A DNA stretch of 50,182 nucleotides from an uncultured Bacteroidota bacterium (GTDB lineage: Bacteria > Bacteroidota > Bacteroidia > Flavobacteriales > Flavobacteriaceae), in assembly GCA_902509675.1 (NCBI GenBank), contig CABWYN010000006.1:1-50182 (forward strand). The letters are read 5' to 3'. The notes below the pieces were generated by a model. The model made no database searches, was not told the origin of the DNA, and saw only the letters and a program-made list of their open reading frames with translations. Below are positions 34,606-43,117 of the stretch, piece after piece (the first letter of the stretch is position 1; every line of letters starts with the position of its first letter). A program made the position numbers and the translations under genes.

Positions 34606-35673
34606 GTGCTAGAGAAATTAAAATTAGTAGAAAACAGATTCAATGAACTAAATGATTTAATCATTCAGCCAGATATTATTTCTGATCAAAACAGATATAT
34701 TCAAATTTCGAAAGAATATAAAGATATCAAGAAGATCATTGAAAAAGGGGACTTGTATAAAAATTTATTGGCAAATCAATCAGAAGCTAAAGAGATTATC
34801 TCAAATGAAGATGATCAGGAAATGATTGAAATGGCCGAAATGCAGTTGGAAGAAGCCGAAAATGAAATTCCCAAAGTTGAAGAAGAATTAAAATTACTAC
34901 TTATTCCCAAAGACCCAGATGACTCGAAAAATGTTGTTGTTGAGATTAGAGCTGGAACTGGGGGTGATGAAGCAAGTATTTTTGCGGGTGATCTGTATCG
35001 GATGTATACTAAATTTTCAGAATCAAAGAAATGGTCTGTTAATTTAGTCGATTTAAGTGAAGGAACCTCTGGTGGATATAAAGAGATAATTTTTGAGGTT
35101 AATGGAGAAGATGTATACGGGCATTTAAAATTTGAAGCTGGAGTACATAGAGTTCAGAGAGTTCCCCAGACAGAGACCCAAGGTAGAGTACACACCAGTG
35201 CAGCAACCGTGATTGTTTTACCTGAAGCGGAAGAATTTGATGTCGAGTTAGATATGCAAGATGTTAGAATCGAGAGAACTACCTCAACTGGTCCTGGTGG
35301 ACAATCTGTTAATACGACATATTCAGCAATAAGATTACATCATGAACCTACAGGAATTACTGTAAGTTGTCAAGATCAAAAATCACAGCATAAAAATCTT
35401 GATAAGGCATTAAAAGTTTTGAGAACCAGATTGTATGAGCTTGAGGTTGAGAAAAGAAGGCAAGAAGATTCTCTGAAAAGGAAAAGTATGGTTTCGTCTG
35501 GAGATAGAAGTGCAAAGATTAGAACATATAATTATCCTCAGGGTAGGGTAACTGAACACAGAATAGGTTTAACCTTGTATGATTTAACAAAAATTATAAA
35601 CGGAGATATTCATAAAATAATAGATGAATTGATGTTGGCAGAAAATTCTGAAATTTTAAAAGCAAACAATTAA
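34606..35673 (+). CDS. prfA: Peptide chain release factor 1
   Basis: Releases finished proteins at UAA and UAG codons. The 355-aa protein starts with GTG at 34606, giving the normal N-terminus [34 protein letters not shown] lies near residue 117, and the GGQ loop that triggers hydrolysis is [20 protein letters not shown] near 225. The stop-codon-reading region includes TSAATV, giving the tripeptide position typical of RF1. The gene lies 32 bp after purM and 3 bp before pyrF. Confidence 0.97.
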   Translation: MLEKLKLVENRFNELNDLIIQPDIISDQNRYIQISKEYKDIKKIIEKGDLYKNLLANQSEAKEIISNEDDQEMIEMAEMQLEEAENEIPKVEEELKLLLIPKDPDDSKNVVVEIRAGTGGDEASIFAGDLYRMYTKFSESKKWSVNLVDLSEGTSGGYKEIIFEVNGEDVYGHLKFEAGVHRVQRVPQTETQGRVHTSAATVIVLPEAEEFDVELDMQDVRIERTTSTGPGGQSVNTTYSAIRLHHEPTGITVSCQDQKSQHKNLDKALKVLRTRLYELEVEKRRQEDSLKRKSMVSSGDRSAKIRTYNYPQGRVTEHRIGLTLYDLTKIINGDIHKIIDELMLAENSEILKANN

Positions 35674-35676
35674 AAA

Positions 35677-36498
35677 ATGTTGATTAGCGATCTGACACAA
35701 GAGATTAATAAAAAAAAGTCTTTTTTATGTATTGGCTTAGATACAGATATAAGAAAAATACCAAAACATCTTCACAGTGAAAATGACCCAATTTTTTCAT
35801 TTAATAAATCTATAATTGATAAAACCAATAACTATTGTGTCGCATATAAGCTGAATACTGCATTTTATGAGTCTTTGGGAGTTCAGGGTTGGGCTTCAAT
35901 GAAAAAGACTATTGAGTACATTAATAAGGCTTTTCCAGATATATTTACGATTGCCGATGCAAAAAGGGGTGATATTGGTAATACAAGTAAAATGTATGCT
36001 CAGACCTTTTTTGAAAACATGAATTTTGATAGTGTAACAATTAATCCATACATGGGATCAGATTCGGTCATGCCTTTTTTAGAATTTGAGAGTAAAACTG
36101 CAATATTACTGGGTCTAACATCAAATAACGGAGCTTTAGATATTCAGTTAAAAAAAACAAATCAAGATTACGTTTTTGCAGAGATGATCAGATCCTCTAA
36201 AGATTGGGGTAACGAAAAAAATATGATGTATGTAGTGGGTGCTACCAAACCACAATACATTGAAAAAATTAGGGAAATAATACCAAATCACTTTTTATTA
36301 ATGCCTGGAGTTGGAGCCCAAGGGGGAAATTTAAATGAGATTTGTAAATATGCGCTAAACGATAATATTGGTATACTGGTTAATTCTTCAAGATCTATTA
36401 TTTATGCTTCAAGCGATCAGAAATTTGCAGAAAATGCTGCCGAAGAAGCTAGTAGGTTACAAAAACAGATGAAAGTAATTTTGTCAAGAGTAAAATAA
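35677..36498 (+). CDS. pyrF: Orotidine 5'-phosphate decarboxylase, type 2
   Basis: Makes UMP, the last step of pyrimidine synthesis. The 273-aa length and the motif IADAKRGDIGNTSKMYAQTF near residue 90 identify the longer subfamily 2. FLCIGLDTD near residue 15 and LMPGVGAQGG near 209 are the phosphate-binding parts; the Asp-Lys-x-x-Asp of the active site is DAKRGD. It begins 3 bp after prfA and is followed 8 bp later by the PqqB-like gene. Confidence 0.96.
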   Translation: MLISDLTQEINKKKSFLCIGLDTDIRKIPKHLHSENDPIFSFNKSIIDKTNNYCVAYKLNTAFYESLGVQGWASMKKTIEYINKAFPDIFTIADAKRGDIGNTSKMYAQTFFENMNFDSVTINPYMGSDSVMPFLEFESKTAILLGLTSNNGALDIQLKKTNQDYVFAEMIRSSKDWGNEKNMMYVVGATKPQYIEKIREIIPNHFLLMPGVGAQGGNLNEICKYALNDNIGILVNSSRSIIYASSDQKFAENAAEEASRLQKQMKVILSRVK

Positions 36499-36506
36499 TT
36501 CTTTAC

Positions 36507-37427
36507 ATGAGATCCGTTATCTTTTCCGTTATCTTTTCATTTTTAATTCTAAATACCTTATCACAAAACACCAATCAAACTGATTACATACAGGTTTTAG
36601 GAATTATTCAGGATGCTGGATTTCCTCATATTGGATGTGATAGAGATTGTTGTCAAGGGGTTTCCCCAGGGCAATATTTTGTTAGTTGTATTGGACTTGT
36701 AGATAAAAAAAATAAAAAAAGGTATTTATTTGACGCCACTCCAGATTTACATAATCAGCTGAGGTTATTAGAAAGTTTTCCAAATTCTGAAAATATTATT
36801 GATGGTGTATTTTTAACACATGCACACATTGGACATTATACGGGGTTAATGTATTTCGGACGTGAAGGATTAGGGGGTAGTGGAATAAATGTTTTTGCAT
36901 TAAAACGAATGGCTGAATTTTTAAATAATAACGGACCTTGGAATCAACTAATAGACTTAAAAAACATTTCCGTAAAAGAAATTTATGATCAAATCTCCGT
37001 TTCTCTTTCTAAAAATTTAATTGTAATACCAATAAAAGTTCCACATAGAGATGAATATTCTGAAACTGTTGGTTATAAAATTATTGGTAAATCAAAAAAA
37101 ATATTATTTATTCCTGATATTGATAAATGGAGTGAGTGGGAGAAAAATATTATCGAAGAGGTGAAACTAGTTGACTATGCTTTAATTGACGGTACTTTTT
37201 ATAATGGCATTGAACTGAATCGTGATATGCAAGAAATTCCTCACCCATCAGTTGAAGAAACAGTTAATTTGTTTATGAAAGAGCCATTAAAAGAAAGAAA
37301 CAAAATTTATTTTATTCACATCAATCATACTAATCCGATATTAACAAACAAAGACAATATTAGAAATAACATTGAAGATTTAGGATTTAATATTGCATAT
37401 AAAGATTTAAAATTATTTTTAGATTAG
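36507..37427 (+). CDS. Exported PqqB-like MBL-fold protein
   Basis: A 306-aa protein with a signal peptide (FSFLILNTLSQ). The MBL fold resembles PqqB: VLGIIQDAGFPHIGC, a Cys cluster CDRDCC near residue 46, DATPDLHNQL, then THAHIGHYTGL near 110 and late VPHRDEYSETVGY and FIHINHTNP. In the main metal motif HxHxDH the Asp is Gly (HAHIGH), so metal binding differs from classical hydrolases. No other pqq genes are near, so PQQ synthesis is not indicated. It sits 8 bp after pyrF and 5 bp before the DUF4396 gene. Confidence 0.82.
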   Translation: MRSVIFSVIFSFLILNTLSQNTNQTDYIQVLGIIQDAGFPHIGCDRDCCQGVSPGQYFVSCIGLVDKKNKKRYLFDATPDLHNQLRLLESFPNSENIIDGVFLTHAHIGHYTGLMYFGREGLGGSGINVFALKRMAEFLNNNGPWNQLIDLKNISVKEIYDQISVSLSKNLIVIPIKVPHRDEYSETVGYKIIGKSKKILFIPDIDKWSEWEKNIIEEVKLVDYALIDGTFYNGIELNRDMQEIPHPSVEETVNLFMKEPLKERNKIYFIHINHTNPILTNKDNIRNNIEDLGFNIAYKDLKLFLD

Positions 37428-37432
37428 CACAT

Positions 37433-37852
37433 ATGAATTGGAATTGTAAACATACTTGGAAAAAAGCTTCGATAAATACACTTTGGTGCTTACTTGGATG
37501 TAGTATAGGAGATTTTGGTACAATATTATATTTTCAAACTGTCGAACATTCCTTTTTGACCTGGCAAATTATGGGACTAGCTATTGCAAATGGCCTTTTG
37601 ACCAGTATATTATTAGAAACAATTATTCTTTCACGGCAAATGATTTTAAAGGAAGCCTTTAAAGTTGCAATTGGGATGAGTTTTATAAGTATGATTGCAA
37701 TGGAAATGTCAATGAATTTGATTGATATTTTACTTACAGGTGGGGCTAAATTGACATGGTGGGTGATACCAATTATGTTATTTGTAGGTTTTATAACTCC
37801 ACTACCTTATAACTATTATAGATTAAAAAAATGGGGATATGGTTGCCATTAA
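37433..37852 (+). CDS. DUF4396 membrane protein
   Basis: A 139-aa protein beginning MNWNCKHTWKKASINTLWCL, followed by GCSIGDFGTILYFQ, the DUF4396 hallmark. Four hydrophobic segments are visible (about 14-32, 44-62, 73-98 and 106-125), and the tail PLPYNYYRLKKWGYGCH ends in a Cys-His. The acid residue in a membrane helix and His/Cys ends hint at metal or proton handling, but the function is unknown. It is the last gene of the purM-led run and ends 2 bp from the convergent amidohydrolase stop. Confidence 0.82.
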   Translation: MNWNCKHTWKKASINTLWCLLGCSIGDFGTILYFQTVEHSFLTWQIMGLAIANGLLTSILLETIILSRQMILKEAFKVAIGMSFISMIAMEMSMNLIDILLTGGAKLTWWVIPIMLFVGFITPLPYNYYRLKKWGYGCH

Positions 37853-37854
37853 AA

Positions 37855-39435
37855 CTATTTAATTCCAGGCTGTTTTAATTTCCAGTTTTCTTCATCCTTT
37901 TTTTTATCAACCATTTCTTTGACCTCACTCAAGAGACGCTTTGCATCAAAAATAACTCCGTCTTTTATCGTGTATTTTACGCCTCCAGCTCTTACAACTT
38001 CATTGTTCTCATTTAATTTAATTGTACCAGTGCCATATAGAGATTTAAGGTTTTTCAAAGGATTTTCTTCAGTGATGACAAAATCAGCCAGCTTACCGAT
38101 TTGAACACTTCCAATTTTATCATCCATTCCCAAAGCCTCAGCTCCATTAAGAGTGGCTGACTTAATTACTTCAAGGGGATGAAATCCAGCTTCTCTAAGA
38201 AGCTCAAGTTCCCTTATATATGCAAAACCATATAGTTGGTATATGAAGCCTGAGTCTGAGCCGGTAGAAACTCTACCGCCTCTATTTTTATACTCGTTTA
38301 TGAAATTCATCCATAGACTATAATTTTCTCTCCATTCTACTTCCTGTTCAGTTCCCCAATAGTGCCAATAAGAACCGTGAGAAATTCTACTAGGTTCATA
38401 AAACTTCCATAGAGATGGTAATGTATAATCCTCATGCCATTCTGCTCTTCTAGCTCTGTGCAAGTCTCTGTTTGCTTCGTAAATATTAAAAGTTGGTACG
38501 ATTGTAAAATCTAATGAAATCAGCTCATTCATCACATTATTCCAATGATTAGAGTGTGGTTTTGCAGCTTGTTTCCATAATTTACCAGCTTCTTCAAATC
38601 TGTCTTGTTCATTTTGATAATTATAATCAGCTGGGTAATTTTGCACAACCCTGTCAGTGAAAAGAGCTTCAGGAAGACCATACCAGTGTTCCATTGAAGT
38701 TAATCCTGCTCTTGCTGAGTGTAATACATTCCATCTTGCTACACTAAGTTGAGCATGATGTGCAGCGGAGCCTAAGCCTAATTTGTTATTTTCATCTAGT
38801 GCAGCAGACATTATTGCAGGTTCAGCACCAAAAAATTTAATCCCATCTGCTCCTTTTTTTGCATTTGCTCGTACCCACGCTCTTGCCATCTCCGGATTAC
38901 TAATTGGGGCACCATTTAAAGGATTAAAATTTTTTCCTGATTGACCAAAACTTGTGTAAGCAAAAATTCGAGGGGCAACAATTTTATTTTCTGAGCTAAG
39001 TTTCTTAAGATTTAAAGCCCAATCTATACCTCTTCCACCGGGTTCTCTAACCGTTGTTATTCCATGGGCCATCCATAGCCTAAAAACATAATCGTAATCT
39101 GCACCTTGGCCATTACCGCCTATGTGCCCGTGCATATCGATGAATCCAGGAAGAAGATACATCCCATCTACACTCAATTCAAAACCTCCTTTTTTAAGTT
39201 TAGGTCTAGAAGAGTCTTTGATATCAACTCCGGGGTATCCAACACTTTTGATATTCGTAATTATGTTATTCTCAACCACGATATCAACTGGCCCGCGGGG
39301 AGGAGATCCGTCTCCGTTGATTAGTGTTACGCCTCTAATAATAAGTTGATCAAACGGCCCATCTCCTAAATACTTTTCTTGAGAGAATCCATTAAATAGT
39401 ATAAAAAGAATAAATACAGAAATAAAATTTTTCAT
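37855..39435 (-). CDS. Secreted amidohydrolase-family protein
   Basis: A 526-aa protein with a signal peptide (LFILFNGFSQ). The TIM-barrel amidohydrolase pattern is clear: a leading beta-sandwich (IRGVTLINGDGSPPRGPVDI), metal ligands in GFIDMHGHIGG near residue 100, later His residues in the AHHAQLSVARWNVLHSARAG and SMEHW stretches, and the metal Asp in TGSDSGF near 395. The C-terminal GKLADFVITEENPL closes the sandwich. The family hydrolyses cyclic amides, dipeptides and similar bonds; the substrate is not predictable. The M14 peptidase gene is 11 bp upstream on the same strand, suggesting joint peptide breakdown. Confidence 0.88.
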   Translation of the reverse strand: MKNFISVFILFILFNGFSQEKYLGDGPFDQLIIRGVTLINGDGSPPRGPVDIVVENNIITNIKSVGYPGVDIKDSSRPKLKKGGFELSVDGMYLLPGFIDMHGHIGGNGQGADYDYVFRLWMAHGITTVREPGGRGIDWALNLKKLSSENKIVAPRIFAYTSFGQSGKNFNPLNGAPISNPEMARAWVRANAKKGADGIKFFGAEPAIMSAALDENNKLGLGSAAHHAQLSVARWNVLHSARAGLTSMEHWYGLPEALFTDRVVQNYPADYNYQNEQDRFEEAGKLWKQAAKPHSNHWNNVMNELISLDFTIVPTFNIYEANRDLHRARRAEWHEDYTLPSLWKFYEPSRISHGSYWHYWGTEQEVEWRENYSLWMNFINEYKNRGGRVSTGSDSGFIYQLYGFAYIRELELLREAGFHPLEVIKSATLNGAEALGMDDKIGSVQIGKLADFVITEENPLKNLKSLYGTGTIKLNENNEVVRAGGVKYTIKDGVIFDAKRLLSEVKEMVDKKKDEENWKLKQPGIK

Positions 39436-39446
39436 AACAACATAAT

Positions 39447-41969
39447 TTAATTTGTAGGGACTGAGATGTTATCCCCTAAGAATATAGCATTAAGAAATAA
39501 TTTATTAGTCCCGTACCATGTGCCTCTAAAATTTGGATTATCCGCAAAAAGGATGACTCTTCCTGAACCAATTTTTGACACAATTATTGATGCAGCGCCT
39601 GGGATAAAGTATTTCCTATTTAATTTAGAAATATATCCATCAATATGAAAATCTTTTGAATAGATTGCAACAGACGAATAATCGTCTTTAGTTTTATTTA
39701 TAAATACATTATTGTTCTTATATACAGGGATTGAAATATCATTATAGCCAAAGGCAATTGGGTGTGTTAAGTCTAAATCAGCACTAAGCATTGATCCTCC
39801 TATCCTTTCTTTTCCCAAGTATTCGCTAGCGTCTACATATCTTTTTCTTGAAAATGAAGAATCTTTTTTCACTTCCACTAAGCTTTCTTTTATTAGTTTG
39901 CTGTTTATTGCCCAGCTGGAACCTCTAGCTATTGTAATTAGAGTATTGCCTTTTTCAACCCACTTTTTTATTTTTTTAACCTCTTTATTATTTAATTGAT
40001 TATATGTGCCAGACACCATAATCAAGGTTGTGTATTTATCAATTGATGTGTTTGGAAATTGATGTAATCTTAATTTGGTTAACGGCATTCCAATTCTTGT
40101 ATCCAAAAGGTGCCATACTTCACCGGCCTCATATGAATTAACACCTTCACCAATTATCAATGCTACTTTTACGGGATTATTAATTCTAAAATTATTACTT
40201 CCAAGATCAATTCCTTTTAAACTATATCCAGATTCCGAATTATAAATAGGCACATTAAACCTTTCCTGGATTTGATTTACAATCTTAAATAGTTTATCTG
40301 ATGAAATCTTTTGTTTGCTGACAGGGATTAACACCGAACCGTAGTTAAATTTCTTTACGGAATTTGTGCCGTTCACCTTTAAGGAAAATGGTTTAAATGC
40401 AGAGTAAGTAATAATTCCGTTCTTTTGTAATTGGTTTAGAGCAGCCGGGGAATTATAGTCATCCCAATCTAATATGTATGCATAAGAGGAATTTTTAACT
40501 TTCAAGTTTTTGACTAAATTTTTAGTGCTCACAACCTCAGATTCGCCAAAAAAACTTTTAAGTTTTTTCGACTTCATATTATACATATTCGAAACACTCC
40601 ATGCAGATGCATCGTAATAAACACTATCTACATATTTTTCATATGTTTCGAAGAAATTTTTGACCATTCTAGATTGTGGCTGATTAACGGGTACAACATA
40701 TTTTCCTTTACTTGAGTACACTCTAATCTTATGTAATAATAACTTATCAATAAAAGCTTTATTTCTATTTTGATCATACAAATCACCAAATTCATAAGCT
40801 TTGACTTTTTCATTCTTAAATTCTTTTACCGATGAATTGAAAAACCTCATTTGATAGTCTCTTAAAAGCTCCTTATTATCAACTGCTGCTTCCACAGTAG
40901 CTATACTGGATAAGTATTGATTTCTGATTGTAAATCCAAAGGACATAGATCCGTAATTTGTTTCTTGTAAGTGCCCTCTTGAACTAGCTTGTTCAAATAA
41001 TATAGCTACAGCGCCTTGAACATCTGGATACGAAGAGCCGTATCCAGGATAGGTTTCATCAAAAGATTCTTTAGTGTAGTAAAACGAACCAATACTGTCT
41101 AGTGATTTTACATAATACTCAGCAAAAATTGGACTTAAAACACTATAGTTCTCATCGGGAATTAATGGTTTTAGAGATGCATTTCTTTTCATGGGCTCGA
41201 AGAAATAATTACTGTTTGTACCCATTTCATGAAAATCAGTCACAACATTTGGATACCAACTGTGGTACCAATTTAATTTGCCTCTACTTTCGGGATTAAT
41301 AGCTAAAAGCCAGTCTCTGTTTAGATCAAACCAATAATGATTGGTTCTTCCTCTGGGCCAGGCTTCATTGTGTTCGGCATCGTTACTATCAGCAACTAGA
41401 TTAATAGATTTGTATTGGTTAGCCCACTGAGAATGTCTATCTCTACCATCGGGGTTAATTGTTGGATCTATAAATATTACAGAGTTTTTAATGAGCCTTT
41501 TTATTTTTATATTTTCAGAAGAAACAAGTGTATATGCAGCAAGCATTGCGGCCTCGGCACTTGAGGGTTCATTTCCGTGTACCCCATAACCTAAGTTAAT
41601 AATTATCGGTAAGCTATTATCAATTTCTGTTTTTAACCCAGGAACTGTATGTTTTAGATGCTCGTTCTTTATTTTTTCAAGTTCATTTAAATTCTCAATA
41701 GAAGAAACAGTTAGCATAATCAATTCTCTACCCTCATGAGATTGACCGTATTTAATAATTTTAGCTTTATCAGAAGATTTAGCTAGGTATTTTAAATAGG
41801 CAGTAATTAAATCATGTCGTGTATGTTCAAAGCCAATTTCATAACCAAGAAATTCCTGAGGGCTTTGAATAGTTTCTGAGTAGGGACCATTATTTTCCAA
41901 ATAATAGTCTTGGGCTTTAGTATTATTAAAACAAAAAAATAACAGTGTAAATATTAATATGTGTCTCAT
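39447..41969 (-). CDS. Secreted M14-family zinc carboxypeptidase
   Basis: An 840-aa protein with a signal peptide ending near NNTKAQ. Residues about 50-380 form the M14 peptidase domain: the YGQSHEGRELIMLTVSS start, zinc ligands in GVHGNEPSSAE near 133, INPDGRDRHSQW, DLNRDWL and zinc His in TDFHEMG near 248. The distal Glu is likely in AILFEQASSRG near 328. The remaining about 450 residues include a domain with the look of a glutamine-amidotransferase-like fold (VALIIGEGVNSYEAGEVWHL). It is upstream of the amidohydrolase gene by 11 bp and starts 80 bp from the divergent DUF1684 gene. Confidence 0.9.
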   Translation of the reverse strand: MRHILIFTLLFFCFNNTKAQDYYLENNGPYSETIQSPQEFLGYEIGFEHTRHDLITAYLKYLAKSSDKAKIIKYGQSHEGRELIMLTVSSIENLNELEKIKNEHLKHTVPGLKTEIDNSLPIIINLGYGVHGNEPSSAEAAMLAAYTLVSSENIKIKRLIKNSVIFIDPTINPDGRDRHSQWANQYKSINLVADSNDAEHNEAWPRGRTNHYWFDLNRDWLLAINPESRGKLNWYHSWYPNVVTDFHEMGTNSNYFFEPMKRNASLKPLIPDENYSVLSPIFAEYYVKSLDSIGSFYYTKESFDETYPGYGSSYPDVQGAVAILFEQASSRGHLQETNYGSMSFGFTIRNQYLSSIATVEAAVDNKELLRDYQMRFFNSSVKEFKNEKVKAYEFGDLYDQNRNKAFIDKLLLHKIRVYSSKGKYVVPVNQPQSRMVKNFFETYEKYVDSVYYDASAWSVSNMYNMKSKKLKSFFGESEVVSTKNLVKNLKVKNSSYAYILDWDDYNSPAALNQLQKNGIITYSAFKPFSLKVNGTNSVKKFNYGSVLIPVSKQKISSDKLFKIVNQIQERFNVPIYNSESGYSLKGIDLGSNNFRINNPVKVALIIGEGVNSYEAGEVWHLLDTRIGMPLTKLRLHQFPNTSIDKYTTLIMVSGTYNQLNNKEVKKIKKWVEKGNTLITIARGSSWAINSKLIKESLVEVKKDSSFSRKRYVDASEYLGKERIGGSMLSADLDLTHPIAFGYNDISIPVYKNNNVFINKTKDDYSSVAIYSKDFHIDGYISKLNRKYFIPGAASIIVSKIGSGRVILFADNPNFRGTWYGTNKLFLNAIFLGDNISVPTN

Positions 41970-42049
41970 AATTTTAATTTGGGCGAATGATAAATTTAAT
42001 AATTAAAATTTATTGTTTTGTTTTTGAAGTATATTTTTAATTTTACTCT

Positions 42050-42652
42050 ATGCGCTTATTATTAATAATATTTATAATTTTTTCTTTTTCGTGTAAAGAG
42101 CAAAAAAGATACGCAAATAATAATTTGTCTGAATATCAAAAGAATGTAAATGATTTTTTTAAAGATGCTTCAGTTTCCCCTTTAAAGTCGAAAGACCTAA
42201 AAAACTTTAAGGGATTGGATTTTTTTGAATCTGATTCAACATATATCGTTTCTGCTAGAATTAAAAAAACTCCTGAAAGTTTGCCCTTCAAAATGAAAAC
42301 AACGAGTAATATTCCAGCAGACTTTCGAATATATGGCAAAGTGATTTTTAATCTGAATAACCAGGATATGGAATTGTTTGTCTACGAAAATCTTGAATAT
42401 TTAGATGTTGAGGGTTATGAAAATTATTTATTTCTCCCTTTTTCGGACCAAACTAATGGCTTTGAAACTTATGGCGGTGGCAGATATATTGATATATATT
42501 TTAAGGAAAATGATTCTGTAATAATCGATTTTAACAAAGCATATAATCCTCAATGTGTTTATGATGAGAATTATTCTTGCCCTATAGTTCCTAGAGAAAA
42601 TAATTTAAAAATTCGGATTGAAGCAGGTGTAAAAAATTTTACACAAAATTAA
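42050..42652 (+). CDS. DUF1684 lipoprotein
   Basis: A 200-aa lipoprotein (signal FIIFSFSC, Cys near residue 15). The DUF1684 core is plain: NDFFKDASVSPLKSKDLKNF, GLDFFESDSTYIVSA, LFLPFSDQTNGFETYGGGRY, and the C-terminal DFNKAYNPQCVYDENYSCPI then VPREN. The conserved Cys, Asn and Tyr residues at the end suggest a ligand site, but the function is unknown. It is exported and probably outer-membrane-anchored. It overlaps the convergent fluoride-channel gene by 14 bp. Confidence 0.9.
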   Translation: MRLLLIIFIIFSFSCKEQKRYANNNLSEYQKNVNDFFKDASVSPLKSKDLKNFKGLDFFESDSTYIVSARIKKTPESLPFKMKTTSNIPADFRIYGKVIFNLNNQDMELFVYENLEYLDVEGYENYLFLPFSDQTNGFETYGGGRYIDIYFKENDSVIIDFNKAYNPQCVYDENYSCPIVPRENNLKIRIEAGVKNFTQN

Positions 42653-43019
42653 ATTTATCAGCGATAAAATATCCAAGGGAAACTAACAGAATCCCAACTA
42701 CCACAGATAAAATTATATATACAGAAAAATTTAATAATTCTCCACTTTTAATCAGGTTAAAATTCTCATTTGCAAAAGCTGAAAAAGTAGTGAAACCGCC
42801 GCAAAAACCGGATGCTAATAGTAGGGTGTAGTTAGAAGAAATGTTAATTTCTTTTTGAGCACATCCTAAAATAAATCCAATCATTAAACAGCCCAGCATA
42901 TTCACAGTGAATGTCCCAATAGGTATAATTTTTTCATAATTACTCATCGAATTTGAAAGTAGAAACCTAAGCCCACTTCCAAATCCACCTCCTAAAAAAA
43001 CTAGCAAAAAACTTTTCAT
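42639..43019 (-). CDS. crcB: Fluoride ion channel Fluc/CrcB
   Basis: A 126-aa inner membrane protein of usual Fluc length with four predicted helices. Family motifs: GGGFGSGLRFLLSN at the start, PIGTFTVNMLGCLMIGFILG near 32, and GFCGGFTTFSAFANE near 71, which includes the Phe residues lining the pore and the break that binds Na+. Two subunits form a dual-topology dimer that lets fluoride out of the cell. I found no fluoride riboswitch in the 98-bp upstream gap; it holds a 16-bp palindrome instead. Confidence 0.95.
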   Translation of the reverse strand: MKSFLLVFLGGGFGSGLRFLLSNSMSNYEKIIPIGTFTVNMLGCLMIGFILGCAQKEINISSNYTLLLASGFCGGFTTFSAFANENFNLIKSGELLNFSVYIILSVVVGILLVSLGYFIADKFNFV

Positions 43020-43053
43020 AAATTTTATACAAACTAATTTAATCTTAATTGTT

Positions 43054-43069
43054 TAATCATCGATGATTA
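43054..43069. promoter_or_regulatory. Perfect 16-bp palindrome between crcB and the M3 peptidase gene
   Basis: TAATCATCGATGATTA is its own reverse complement. It lies 35 bp upstream of crcB and 49 bp upstream of the peptidase gene in a divergent 98-bp gap, a natural spot for a regulator of either gene. It is too short to be a terminator and has no loop. Confidence 0.4.
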
Positions 43070-43117
43070 TTATAAAAAATAATACTAAAAAACCCTATAT
43101 TTACCAGTTCACTTATT

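Noticed and set aside
43020-43117. Fluoride riboswitch upstream of crcB
   Set aside because: I could not find the conserved crcB-motif pseudoknot sequence in the 98-bp gap, which is AT-rich and dominated by a palindrome.
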